Shown in pieces: positions 51,652 to 60,175 of a DNA stretch of 64,000 nucleotides (its first letter is position 1; every line of letters starts with the position of its first letter). This DNA is from Lachnospiraceae bacterium (GTDB lineage Bacteria; Bacillota; Clostridia; Lachnospirales; Lachnospiraceae), in the NCBI GenBank assembly GCA_900759665.1, contig CAAEWE010000050.1:8883-72882 (forward strand), in the 5' to 3' direction. The position numbers and the translations under genes were made by a program. Under the pieces are notes generated by a model. It was not told the origin of the DNA. It worked only from the letters and a program-made list of their open reading frames with translations, and searched no databases.

Positions 51652-51750
51652 GATGATTTGTCTGGGGAGCTGTTACGGCTGAGAGGGACTGATGGTAGTC
51701 CGACCCATGAACCTGATTCGGATAATTCCGGCGTAGGAAGATACATATGA
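51652..51750 (+). ncRNA. TPP riboswitch (THI element), orphan copy
   Basis: Aptamer core elements: CTGAGAGGGAC, then GACCCATGAACCTGATTC, GGATAATTCCGGCGTAGGAA. It is followed at 51781 by an intrinsic terminator, so TPP should end transcription. No thiamine gene follows: next come an IS200 remnant and an intron-like RNA. It shares ATGATTTGTCTGGGGAGCTG with the thiC riboswitch at 60009. Confidence 0.9.
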
Positions 51751-51780
51751 TTCGTTAAATATTATATTCATACAAATTAC

Positions 51781-51814
51781 AGTGCTTCAGATAAACGATC
51801 CGAAGCACTTTTTT
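51781..51814 (+). terminator. Expression-platform terminator of the orphan TPP riboswitch
   Basis: AGTGCTTC (51781-51788) pairs with GAAGCACT (51802-51809), followed by TTTTTT. Homologous to the terminator at 60140-60175. Confidence 0.85.
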
Positions 51815-51874
51815 GTTAGGGCATATGCCTTGTTTTGCGAGCAAATTTCTCAACAGAGGAATGAGCGAAGCAAA

Positions 51875-52118
51875 AAAATAAACCACCTGCTGTGCGGGTG
51901 GTTAGGATAGCTTTAAGCGATGTGCAATGACAACCTCCTTTGTTATAATAATGATGGTCTGCCAATCACATTAAAATACAAAGGAGGTTGTCCGTATGAA
52001 CAACAGTAACAGTTTATCACATACTAAATGGAATTGTAAGTATCATATTGCATTTGCACCGAAGTACAGAAGGAAAGTAGCGTATGGCAAGCTAAAAGAG
52101 GACATACGCGATATTCGG
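51875..52118 (+). mobile_element. IS200/IS605-type element, 5' remnant
   Basis: Left-end hairpin AACCACC/GGTGGTT (51881-51887/51897-51903), then the IS200-type inverted repeat ACAACCTCCTTTGT (51930-51943) with ACAAAGGAGGTTGT (51978-51991), which folds the tnpA ribosome site into a stem, then the first ~41 codons of tnpA. The right part of the element, with the catalytic HUH and Tyr residues and the right end, is missing. Homology stops where the intron-like RNA begins. Confidence 0.85.
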
Positions 52119-52130
52119 GTGAGTCGGTAA
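51996..52130 (+). pseudogene. tnpA: IS200 transposase TnpA, truncated
   Basis: Reads MNNSNSLSHTKWNCKYHIAF then APKYRRKVAYGKLKEDIRDI, the N-terminus of IS200-type TnpA (normally about 130-155 residues). After about 40 codons homology ends and a stop follows at 52128-52130, inside the intron-like sequence. AAAGGAGG is sequestered in the inverted repeat just upstream. The product cannot be active. Confidence 0.88.
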
Positions 52131-52378
52131 AGAAAAACAAATAAACAAAAGCCCAGGGGGGCTTAGTAAGTGACTGATGTTGCGGTTGGCGGACTATTCG
52201 GTGAGTCTTTAGACTCAGGTGTCGGCAAGGAGGCCTTATAGGACGCAATGCAAATCACCGGCTTAGCCGGTGATTTGCATTGAAAATATGTGAAAACTAA
52301 AGAACCGCCGTATACCGAACGGTACGTAAGGTGGTGGGGAGGTCGGTAGATAAGATAATTATATACCTCCTACTTGAT
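52119..52378 (+). ncRNA. Miniature group II intron-like RNA (remnant or ORF-less derivative)
   Basis: The right part matches a group II intron 3' end: a 34-nt domain V-like hairpin at 52303-52336 (AACCGCCGTATACCGAACGG, then TACGTAAGGTGGTG), a domain VI-like stem GGAGGT/ACCTCC (52338-52370) and the terminal TACTTGAT, close to the common TACTCGAT. A possible 5' end is GTGAG at 52119. A perfect 17-bp hairpin (52246-52262/52266-52282) sits where domain IV, normally carrying the reverse transcriptase, would be. At about 260 nt it is too short for a full domain I, so it is a deletion product or a minimised form. Confidence 0.6.
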
Positions 52379-52415
52379 TATATATAATCATGAAAAGTAT
52401 TCCAAAGATAAAAAC

Positions 52416-52445
52416 TTGACTGGATAGAGAGCAGTGGTGTATTCT
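52416..52445 (+). promoter_or_regulatory. Promoter of the LytTR-regulator operon
   Basis: TTGACT (52416-52421), 18-bp spacer, TATTCT (52440-52445), about 50 bp before the regulator start and downstream of the intron-like RNA. Confidence 0.55.
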
Positions 52446-52495
52446 TATAGGGGAGGTGTGATCGTGTATGTATTGGGAAAGGCGTGGTTGTTTAT

Positions 52496-53215
52496 ATGGA
52501 CATAGCCATTTGTGATGATGATGTTATTTTATGTCATCAATTAGAAGAAAGCATTCATCGCTTGGGGAAAAATGAGGATGTGCTGGTTCAGACTTCTGTG
52601 TTTTTTGATGGGAAAAGTCTTTGGGAATATATGAAACAGGGGAATCGTTTTCATCTGATATTTTTGGATATTGAGATGACACAGATGGATGGGATTTCCG
52701 TGGCAGGAGCGATTCGGGACACCTTGGGAGATGAGGAATGTAACATCGTTTTTATATCCGGCAGGAGGGATTATGCGATGGAATTGTTTGCCGTGCGTCC
52801 CATGGATTTTTTGGTGAAACCTGTTACGGAAGAGAAACTTAAAGCTGTCTGGGAGTTATATCATCGTTTGTACCAGAGGGATTCCAAAATGTTTTATTAT
52901 GAAATAAAAGGAAATAAGAATTATATTGCATTTCAGCGTATCCGGTACTTTCGGTCGGACAATCGAAGGATGGAGATCCATACGATGGGCGGCGATGTGA
53001 TCACGTATTATGGAAGAATGTCAGAAGTAAAAAGGCAGACGGATGGCGGACGGTTTATTCAGGTCAGCCGGTCAGAGCTTGTCAATTATAATGCGATCGA
53101 GGAGTACTGGGAGGATATGCTGATTCTCAGGGGCGGAGAGAGAATTCCTATCGTGGTATCCCGCCGAAAAGTCGTGGGACAGCAGATATTTGATTATATG
53201 GGGGAGAGAGGATAA
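52496..53215 (+). CDS. LytTR-type response regulator
   Basis: A 239-residue AgrA/VirR-type regulator. The receiver domain (residues 1-120) begins MDIAICDDD; the phospho-Asp is in IFLDIEM near residue 58 and the conserved Lys in LVKP near residue 106. The LytTR DNA-binding domain (about residues 135-235) contains NYIAFQRIRYFRSDNRRM. ATG 52496 is used; an in-frame GTG at 52484 is possible, both with weak sites. The kinase gene starts on the last base of its stop codon (TAATG). It probably controls the ABC genes that follow. Confidence 0.9.
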   Translation: MDIAICDDDVILCHQLEESIHRLGKNEDVLVQTSVFFDGKSLWEYMKQGNRFHLIFLDIEMTQMDGISVAGAIRDTLGDEECNIVFISGRRDYAMELFAVRPMDFLVKPVTEEKLKAVWELYHRLYQRDSKMFYYEIKGNKNYIAFQRIRYFRSDNRRMEIHTMGGDVITYYGRMSEVKRQTDGGRFIQVSRSELVNYNAIEEYWEDMLILRGGERIPIVVSRRKVVGQQIFDYMGERG

Positions 53216-54096
53216 TGTATACGGCATTATTTTTACTGTCTGAGTTGATTTATAGTTACTCTTTATATAAGATATTGGGAACGTTATCCGGAAACTGCCG
53301 CATCGGAAAGACCGGAGAGATGGCATGTTATCTGGCATACGGTCTTTTGACCGGTGGGATATATCTTTTGTGGAACATACCGATTTTGACACTGCTGTCC
53401 AATCTGGTATGTTTATTTTTACTATCTATGCTGTATGAAGGGAAAATGTCGGGAAGGATATTTTATGTTGTATTAATTCTTGCATTGCTTGCGGGAGGAG
53501 AGACGATTGCAATGCAGATAATGCGGGAGATACCGGCGGATGTTGTTTCAGAGAATGCAGTGTATGGCAGTATCTTTACGGTATATTTCGCAAGATTGAT
53601 ACAGTTTGTAATCTTTGAGATAGTCGTCCGGATCATTGGACGAAAAGCGCATCGATTCACGGTATATCAGTTGGGGAGTTTTCTTGCAATCTCTGTGGGA
53701 AGCATCTATCTGGAAATTACCTTGTATCTGGAATTGATACGGGAAAGGCCGCTGTTTGTAACGACTGCCTGTATTATGATTCTCCTCATGGAGGTGTGTA
53801 TTATATGGAGCTATGATATGCTGTCAAAGGAATATCAGGAAGCAAAGAAAAGTGAAATGTTAGCTCTGAAAAATGAGGCATATCACAATGAAATAGAAGT
53901 AATGAAAAATCAGGAATTGTCTATACGCCGGATGAAACACAATATGAAGAATCATTGTATTGCGATAGAGGAACTTGCGAAACAGAAAGATTATGACAAG
54001 ATCCAGAATTATTTGCAGGAAATGCTGCAGGAGATGGAGACAAAACAGGTCTGGCTCCAGACAGGAAATATTGTGATTGATGGAGTTGTGAATTAA
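53215..54096 (+). CDS. Sensor histidine kinase (AgrC-like) without ATPase domain
   Basis: 293 residues. Six or so transmembrane segments (residues 1-205), a coiled coil, then the histidine box SIRRMKHNMKNH near residue 242, as in AgrC/HPK10 kinases. The protein ends at TGNIVIDGVVN, exactly where the HATPase_c domain should begin, and no remnant was found in the other frames before the next gene. So it has a phosphorylatable His but no visible ATP-binding domain. Coupled to the regulator by TAATG. Either truncated recently or a sensor that depends on another kinase. Confidence 0.8.
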   Translation: MYTALFLLSELIYSYSLYKILGTLSGNCRIGKTGEMACYLAYGLLTGGIYLLWNIPILTLLSNLVCLFLLSMLYEGKMSGRIFYVVLILALLAGGETIAMQIMREIPADVVSENAVYGSIFTVYFARLIQFVIFEIVVRIIGRKAHRFTVYQLGSFLAISVGSIYLEITLYLELIRERPLFVTTACIMILLMEVCIIWSYDMLSKEYQEAKKSEMLALKNEAYHNEIEVMKNQELSIRRMKHNMKNHCIAIEELAKQKDYDKIQNYLQEMLQEMETKQVWLQTGNIVIDGVVN

Positions 54097-54160
54097 TTGT
54101 ATAATGGAGTTGATAACAGATCAATCGGAAATATCAGCAAGAGAAAAATGGAGGAAGCGA

Positions 54161-56851
54161 ATGAAAAAATCGAAAGCAAAAATTGTTCTAATTGCAGCAG
54201 GGATTCTGTGTTTGGCATTTCTGGTGGGGAGTATCGTGGTTCAGAATCTGCCGGAGGGATTCGGTCAGAAATCAAAAGTAAAAAAGGAGACTGCTTTTGA
54301 GGGAATATCGTCATATGCAACGGGAGCTGCCTATGGAAGCTGCGGAGAGTATTATAAGTCAGAGAATGACTTTCTATATTATCTGGATGCGGCAACTGGG
54401 GAAAAATCCATTGTATGCACAAAAACGAATTGTGAGCATGAGGCAGGAAAGTCGGAGGGCTCTTTGGAGCGGACGGAATGTGAGGCGGATTTTAGTCATA
54501 TCAGTGCATATATACCCCATGGGAATAAGCTGTATTATGTTCCTGCAGATCCATTGGGGGAAAATGCACCATGGGAGATTTGGGAGCAGGATCTGACCGG
54601 TGGCGGTCAGAAGAAGATAGTGGAAATTGATGAGAAAGAGAACACCTCTATAACTATCTTCAACATACAGTGCGATGGTCTGCATATGGTGGTTTCGTTT
54701 GAAGAGGCAGGATATTACAACAAAAAAGGAGAGTACATAGAGTATGACAGCTATCGTACAAAAGCGGGAATTTATATTATCAATATGAATGACTGGAGCT
54801 TTCAGCGGGTCTATCTAACACGGGATGAGAAGGATAATGCATTTGGAAAAGACGCCAGACCTTATATATCACAAATAAGTCTTGGAAGTGAAGATGTGTC
54901 GCTCTATTGCTTATATTATGATGAGAATTTTGATGGAAAGAAAATAAATAAACTACCGGAAAAAAAGCAGATAAATTACCTGGATAAACATTTACATTTT
55001 ATGCAGGTGGATGTTTCTCTTTCGGATGGAGAAACGGAAAGTGCGCCGGCCGTTGACGGAAATCACGATTTTGTTTTTGCGGGAAACTGGTGTATGATAC
55101 AGGATTACTATGGAAATTTCACGGCAAAGAAATTTCGGGGCGGGGAAGGAAACAGTATCGTGGTTTACCAATCGCCGGAAAACGGAGAAAAGGAATACGA
55201 TAGTGGATACAAAGGCGCAGCGGTGACAGAACGCAGTGTGGTATATACGATTTATGACAAAAAGAGGGATGTTCTTGACTGGTATCGGTATGACCGGGAA
55301 ACGGGACAGACGGAATGTCTGGCAAAACCGGGGGCTTCCGTGATTCCGCAATATGCCACGAATGAGTATGTTTATGTAATGATATTTTGGTCGGATGATG
55401 ATTATGAACACTATGCGATTCCGTTGAAAGAGCTGGAGAAGGGAAAATATCAGTTCCCGGAAAAGTCAGAAAAAAAGAAAATCCAGGAAAAGCAGGATAT
55501 AAAGAATAATGATCCGGAAGATACCGTAGTCTGGGGTGTCCAGAGTAATCAGCTTCCATCGGCAAATGCCGTTTCTCAGATCAATCGTTATCTGAAAAAG
55601 AGTGGGTATGACTTTAAGGTGGAATTTATCAGTGCTTTGGAGAATGATCCGGATAAGCTTGCCCAAAAGTATCCGCAGGTAGATATTTTGCAAGTACCGT
55701 CATCTATGGTTTATAATAATCGTTCTGCCGATGCCCTGAAATCGGGATATTATGAACCACTGTCCGATTTTTTGGATAATGGCGGCAAAAAGCTGAAGAA
55801 ACGGTTCAGTGAGACGGAATGGAAACAGGTGGAGGTCAATCGGGAAATCTATTCTGTGCCGAGTTCTATGCTGGATTATGAGGGGATCTATATTGCATAC
55901 AATAAAAAGCTGAAGGGGAAGGGCGGTTTCAAAGAGGCAGATACGCTGGAAAAGGTAGAAAAGATAGTGAGTGGAACAGAAGTGAAGGCGAAGTATCCGA
56001 TCATCTTATTAAATAGTCTGGAGGATGGTAATCTGTCCGGTTTTGCGGACAGTGATTATTGCCTGGGACTGGCACTGGATCATCAGACGAAGAAGTCAGA
56101 GCTATGGTATGAAAGCAAAAAGGTTCGTGCCGTATACGAGAGATTTCATACCTGGTATCGGAGAGGATGGCTGTCAGAGGAGAATTATATAAGCAGTATG
56201 GCAGGAGAGGATACTGCGGCATGGGAGCAGGGGGCTCTGCAGAGTGGTGACTGGCTGGTGGCGATCGGTTATGGAGCTTGCAGCGAGGATATTCAGAAAA
56301 TGTCCTGCGAGATTGTCCGGCCCAAGCAGACGGTATTCTCAAAGGCAAACATGTCCACCGGTGTGGCATCGGCATCAAACCGTAAGGAACAGGCAGAAAA
56401 GTTTCTGGAACTGGCATATACAGATCAGAAGATTGCTGATCTGATGCTGTATGGTGTGCAGAAGGGAAATTATCAGGTGAAGGATGGCGTGGTCAGCAAT
56501 TATTCGCAGGAGCTGCAGACAACATTTTCTTTTCTGAGAATGAATTTTGGAAATCAGATTGCAGCAACGCCGCTGGATACAGATGGGGAATCCGGCAAAT
56601 CGGAAAATCGCAGGAAATATTTTCAGTCATATAATGTAACCGAGTCACCGTTGATCGGCTTCCAGCCGGATGCCGGTGATTACGAGAAGGATCTGGAGAA
56701 CTATATTAATGCAATGCGAAAGGGAGCGGATATCTGGCAGGCAGAGAACTTTGACCGGGAGTATGACAGTATGGTGAAGAAGCTTGCCACTAAGAGGATG
56801 AAACAGTACCGGGATGATGTGGAAAAGCAGATCAAGGCGTGGGAAGGGTAG
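54161..56851 (+). CDS. Membrane-anchored propeller-like/solute-binding domain fusion
   Basis: 896 residues. An uncleaved N-terminal transmembrane anchor (about residues 5-27, no good lipobox) precedes two parts. Residues ~45-440 resemble the propeller-like sensor region of Lachnospiraceae surface proteins, with FLYYLDAATGEKSIVCTKTN followed by CEHE, a Cys-x4-Cys-x-His motif. After a Lys/Glu linker (~445-475), residues ~480-890 look like a family 1 extracellular solute-binding protein (VEFISALENDPDKLAQKYPQ, VDILQVPSSMVYNN, MSTGVASASNRKEQAEKFLE). ATG 54161 follows AATGGAGGAAGCGA. It is placed between a two-component system and an ABC-2 exporter-type transporter rather than an importer, an unusual setting. 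Function unknown. Confidence 0.7.
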   Translation: MKKSKAKIVLIAAGILCLAFLVGSIVVQNLPEGFGQKSKVKKETAFEGISSYATGAAYGSCGEYYKSENDFLYYLDAATGEKSIVCTKTNCEHEAGKSEGSLERTECEADFSHISAYIPHGNKLYYVPADPLGENAPWEIWEQDLTGGGQKKIVEIDEKENTSITIFNIQCDGLHMVVSFEEAGYYNKKGEYIEYDSYRTKAGIYIINMNDWSFQRVYLTRDEKDNAFGKDARPYISQISLGSEDVSLYCLYYDENFDGKKINKLPEKKQINYLDKHLHFMQVDVSLSDGETESAPAVDGNHDFVFAGNWCMIQDYYGNFTAKKFRGGEGNSIVVYQSPENGEKEYDSGYKGAAVTERSVVYTIYDKKRDVLDWYRYDRETGQTECLAKPGASVIPQYATNEYVYVMIFWSDDDYEHYAIPLKELEKGKYQFPEKSEKKKIQEKQDIKNNDPEDTVVWGVQSNQLPSANAVSQINRYLKKSGYDFKVEFISALENDPDKLAQKYPQVDILQVPSSMVYNNRSADALKSGYYEPLSDFLDNGGKKLKKRFSETEWKQVEVNREIYSVPSSMLDYEGIYIAYNKKLKGKGGFKEADTLEKVEKIVSGTEVKAKYPIILLNSLEDGNLSGFADSDYCLGLALDHQTKKSELWYESKKVRAVYERFHTWYRRGWLSEENYISSMAGEDTAAWEQGALQSGDWLVAIGYGACSEDIQKMSCEIVRPKQTVFSKANMSTGVASASNRKEQAEKFLELAYTDQKIADLMLYGVQKGNYQVKDGVVSNYSQELQTTFSFLRMNFGNQIAATPLDTDGESGKSENRRKYFQSYNVTESPLIGFQPDAGDYEKDLENYINAMRKGADIWQAENFDREYDSMVKKLATKRMKQYRDDVEKQIKAWEG

Positions 56852-56894
56852 AAGATGAATAATTACAGCATTTGAAAAGCAAGGTGGAGTAGGT

Positions 56895-59015
56895 ATGTGG
56901 AGAGAGCATAAAAAATTGTGGAAGCAACGGGCGGTAGTAGTGTTTGTGGTGGCAGGACTTCTACTGAATCTGTTTTTGCTGTTGCGGAGTGAGTACAGCC
57001 GTCAGTCATGGATGGAGCCGACAGTATCCTGTTATCGCAGCATATACCATGAGATCAAAGGGATGGAGCCGGCACAGGCAAAAAGCTATCTGAAGAAAAA
57101 GTCAAACAATCAGAATATAGCGTATGAACGAAGAATTGGTTATGAGACGATGCTGGACGAAATATCCCGTGCCGGCAGCTATGACGATTATCTGGAGGAG
57201 CGGGAGAAGGATTATTCTAAAAGTAAGGTGTTTGAAGGTTTTCGAAAAAGCAGTAAATACGATCGGAAGGATGCTGCAAAGGTTATGAAAATGCTGCGGC
57301 AGTTTCAAGGAAGTACAGTGCAGATCGTTCCTTCCAGAGGCTGGGCAATGATCCTTCTGTTTTTTCAGACGGATATTGTCGGTCTGGTGACCTTGCTTGC
57401 CGCGGCGGCGGTTTCCTTTATGCAGGAGAAGGAACGGGGAGAATATTTCTTTATCCGTACCATGAAAAGGGGGCGGGAATCGTTTATTATTTATAAAGTA
57501 TTGGCACTTTTGCTGTTTACAATGGAGGTGATGCTGCTCCTTTATCTGGAAAATATCCTGGTGGCATGGAAGATGTATGGACTGGGAGATTTAAATGCCT
57601 GTCTGCAATCCGTAAATGGATTTATCGGAACCGGCGTGGCGGCAGATTTAAAACAAAGTATTGTCCTGTTTTTGGGACTGAAGCTGCTGGCGTATTTTAT
57701 GGTCATGCTGTTAATATTATTCCTGATGACGGTCTGTGGTACATCACAGAAATTGTATATCTGTCTGGCGGTGATCTTAGGGGGAAGCAGTCTGGCATAT
57801 TGGGGGATATCAGCGAATAGCTGGCTGTCTGCTTTGAAATATGTAAATCTCATAGGCTTTCTGCATACGGGCAAGATGATGGCAGTGTACCGGAATATTG
57901 GACTGTACGGTTTTCCGGTCAGTTATATTACAGTGGGGATCGTGTTTTTTATCGTAGTGGGTATTTTACTTTTTTCGGGAACGGTATTTTTCTTCTGCGA
58001 CCAGAAAATTATATCCCGTGCCAGACGTCATATCCTGCCCCAGGGGAAACGGCAGAAAAAAATACGGGGGTATCGTTTGTTTTACGGGGAAGCAAAAAAG
58101 ATACTGTATTATCAGAGCGTGTTTCTGATGGTATGTGTATTTGCAGGAGTGATCTGGTGGAACTATACGCCGGTGCACTCACTGTATGATGACGAATCGG
58201 ATGTTTATTATAAGGAGTATGTGGATCAGGTATCCGGATCGTATACGAAGGTTTCTGCCAAAAAAATAAAACAGTGGAGGGAGGAGAGACTTGCTCTGGA
58301 AAAGCAGATCCATGAGGAAAAACGGAAGGCGGCTACGGACGAATTGAAATCCATCGTGGAATCGGGGTATGCCAGGGAACGCAAAAGAACAGAAGGGTTT
58401 CAGGTGTTGATGAATCACGTCAGCTATATTTCCGGGATTTCGACGGGAGGACTTTTTTACGAGAGAGGCTACGAGAAGCTGACAGGGTATGAGATGGCAT
58501 GGAAGCGGGATGCGGTGCTGGCACTGGAGGGCGTTCTTATGGTGATCCTTACGGTGGCGGGGATTTATTCCCGGGAGTATGAGACTGGAATGATGCGGTT
58601 GCTGAGGACAACGTCCCGGGGAAGGCAGGAGCTGCGGAGTGCCAAGCTGTGGATCGGCGTGGGGATTATTACCGTGATCTATGGAATTATCTATGGAAGC
58701 GAATTTTATCGTATCTTAAGTGCTTTTGGAACAAAGGGCTGGAACTGTTCCGTGGCGAGCATGGCCCACATTCCGATGTATCTGTCGGGACTGGCGGTGG
58801 TGGACTATCTGGCGTTGATCTTAGTCATGCGTTATCTGGGATTTTTCCTGGTAATGGCTGCGGTTTACCTGATCTCCAGTCGTGCGAAAAGCTTTATTAT
58901 GACAGTGGTATACAGTATTTCTATATTTGCGCTGCCCTTAGTTTTGTATCTAAGTGGGGTGAAGGTTTTCAAATATGTACTGCTTGATCCGCTGCTTTTG
59001 GGAAATATATTTTGA
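56895..59015 (+). CDS. ABC-2-type permease with two membrane halves
   Basis: 706 residues. Two halves each start with a transmembrane helix followed by a large charged loop and five more helices: helix 1 near residues 13-31, loop with KSYLKKKSNNQ, helices from ~155 to ~375; then helix ~410, loop with KYDRK-like charges and QIHEEKRKAATDELK, helices from ~545 to ~700. KERGEYFFIRTMKRGRESFI and YETGMMRLLRTTSRGRQELR are the ABC-2 permease motif in each half. Partner of the ATPase 66 bp downstream. Substrate unknown. Confidence 0.78.
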   Translation: MWREHKKLWKQRAVVVFVVAGLLLNLFLLLRSEYSRQSWMEPTVSCYRSIYHEIKGMEPAQAKSYLKKKSNNQNIAYERRIGYETMLDEISRAGSYDDYLEEREKDYSKSKVFEGFRKSSKYDRKDAAKVMKMLRQFQGSTVQIVPSRGWAMILLFFQTDIVGLVTLLAAAAVSFMQEKERGEYFFIRTMKRGRESFIIYKVLALLLFTMEVMLLLYLENILVAWKMYGLGDLNACLQSVNGFIGTGVAADLKQSIVLFLGLKLLAYFMVMLLILFLMTVCGTSQKLYICLAVILGGSSLAYWGISANSWLSALKYVNLIGFLHTGKMMAVYRNIGLYGFPVSYITVGIVFFIVVGILLFSGTVFFFCDQKIISRARRHILPQGKRQKKIRGYRLFYGEAKKILYYQSVFLMVCVFAGVIWWNYTPVHSLYDDESDVYYKEYVDQVSGSYTKVSAKKIKQWREERLALEKQIHEEKRKAATDELKSIVESGYARERKRTEGFQVLMNHVSYISGISTGGLFYERGYEKLTGYEMAWKRDAVLALEGVLMVILTVAGIYSREYETGMMRLLRTTSRGRQELRSAKLWIGVGIITVIYGIIYGSEFYRILSAFGTKGWNCSVASMAHIPMYLSGLAVVDYLALILVMRYLGFFLVMAAVYLISSRAKSFIMTVVYSISIFALPLVLYLSGVKVFKYVLLDPLLLGNIF

Positions 59016-59081
59016 TGCTGCCGGAGGCTGAGTATTTTTCCATTTTAAGGATGGAATAAACAGGAAAGGAGTTTAAAGCGT

Positions 59082-59945
59082 ATGGAGATTACAATCTCTC
59101 ATCTGACGAAACGGTTTGGGGATAAAACAGCACTGGATGACGTGAGTCTGGTGTTGGATCCCGGTGTACATGCTCTGCTTGGACCAAATGGGGCAGGTAA
59201 AAGTACGCTGATCAATATTTTGACGGACAGCATTGTGCGGGATCAGGGGGAGGTGCTGTGCAATGACCATGAGATTACTAAGCTGGGGGCAAAATATAGG
59301 GAGCTGTTAGGATACATGCCACAGCAGCAGAGACTTTATGAAAATTATACGGCAGAAGAGTTCTTGAAATATATGGCGGCGGTCAAGGGGATTGCACCGG
59401 GGAAAGCCGGAAAGCAGATTGCGGAGCTTCTGCAGGTGGTCAATCTGTGGGATGTGCGGCGCAAAAAGGTGGGAGGCTTTTCCGGAGGAATGAAGCAGCG
59501 TGTTCTGCTGGCACAGGCACTTCTGGGGAATCCACGTCTGCTGATCCTGGATGAGCCAACGGCGGGGCTGGATCCCAGTGAGCGGATCAATATCCGGAAT
59601 TATATTGCCGCTGTGGCACAAAAAATGATCGTGCTTTTTGCGACGCATGTGGTCAGCGATATCGAGTGCATTGCCAAGGATGTGATCCTGATCCGGGATG
59701 GAAGGATCTGTCAGAAGGGCACGCCGGTGGAGCTGATCGAGAGCATACAGGGGAAGGTAGGGGAACTGCCATGTGATCTGGATAGTCTGGAAAAGCTGCA
59801 GGAGAGGTACTGCACCGGTAATGTTTATCAGAGGCGGGAAGGACTTCGCGTGCGGATCGTTGGGGATGAGCTGCCGGAGGGATGTCTGCCGGTGAATGAC
59901 AGCATTGATCTGGAGGATGTGTATATGTATTACATAAACAGATAA
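59082..59945 (+). CDS. ABC transporter ATP-binding protein
   Basis: A 287-residue ABC ATPase of the ABC-2 exporter type: Walker A GPNGAGKST near residue 33, Q-loop GYMPQQQ near residue 74, signature FSGGMKQR near residue 136, Walker B LLILDEPTAGLDP, H-loop ATHVV. The last ~65 residues are an extra C-terminal domain common in this class. AAAGGAG precedes the ATG. Last gene of the sensor/ABC module; its end is 27 bp before the thiC promoter. Confidence 0.9.
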   Translation: MEITISHLTKRFGDKTALDDVSLVLDPGVHALLGPNGAGKSTLINILTDSIVRDQGEVLCNDHEITKLGAKYRELLGYMPQQQRLYENYTAEEFLKYMAAVKGIAPGKAGKQIAELLQVVNLWDVRRKKVGGFSGGMKQRVLLAQALLGNPRLLILDEPTAGLDPSERINIRNYIAAVAQKMIVLFATHVVSDIECIAKDVILIRDGRICQKGTPVELIESIQGKVGELPCDLDSLEKLQERYCTGNVYQRREGLRVRIVGDELPEGCLPVNDSIDLEDVYMYYINR

Positions 59946-59972
59946 TTGCATTTATCATAATAGAACAGATGC

Positions 59973-60001
59973 TTGACAGACCGCCCTGTCCCCTTTATAC
60001 T
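59973..60001 (+). promoter_or_regulatory. Promoter of the thiC riboswitch
   Basis: Perfect TTGACA (59973-59978), 17-bp spacer, TATACT (59996-60001). Confidence 0.8.
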
Positions 60002-60007
60002 GTAGGA

Positions 60008-60104
60008 GATGATTTGTCTGGGGAGCTGACAGCCGGCTGAGAGGGATTAAGATCCGACCCATGAACCTGATCCGGGTAATGCCGTCGCAGGAAGATAGAT
60101 TGCA
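60008..60104 (+). ncRNA. TPP riboswitch upstream of thiC
   Basis: THI element: CTGAGAGGGATTAAGATCC, GACCCATGAACCTGATCC, GGGTAATGCCGTCGCAGGAA. A terminator follows at 60140, then thiC. TPP binding should stop transcription of thiC-thiD. Paralogous to the orphan element at 51652. Confidence 0.95.
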
Positions 60105-60139
60105 TTCGCTGTGGTACAGCGGATGGGTTCTGCATATAC

Positions 60140-60175
60140 AGTGCTTCAGATGATCATATCCGGAGCACTTTTTAT
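60140..60175 (+). terminator. Expression-platform terminator of the thiC riboswitch
   Basis: AGTGCTTC (60140-60147) pairs with GGAGCACT (60162-60169) with one G-U, followed by TTTTTA. Confidence 0.85.

Noticed and set aside
54161..54250. Lipoprotein signal on the propeller/solute-binding fusion
   Set aside because: The only nearby Cys (in AAGILCLAF) lies inside the hydrophobic core and lacks a proper lipobox, so a transmembrane anchor is likelier.
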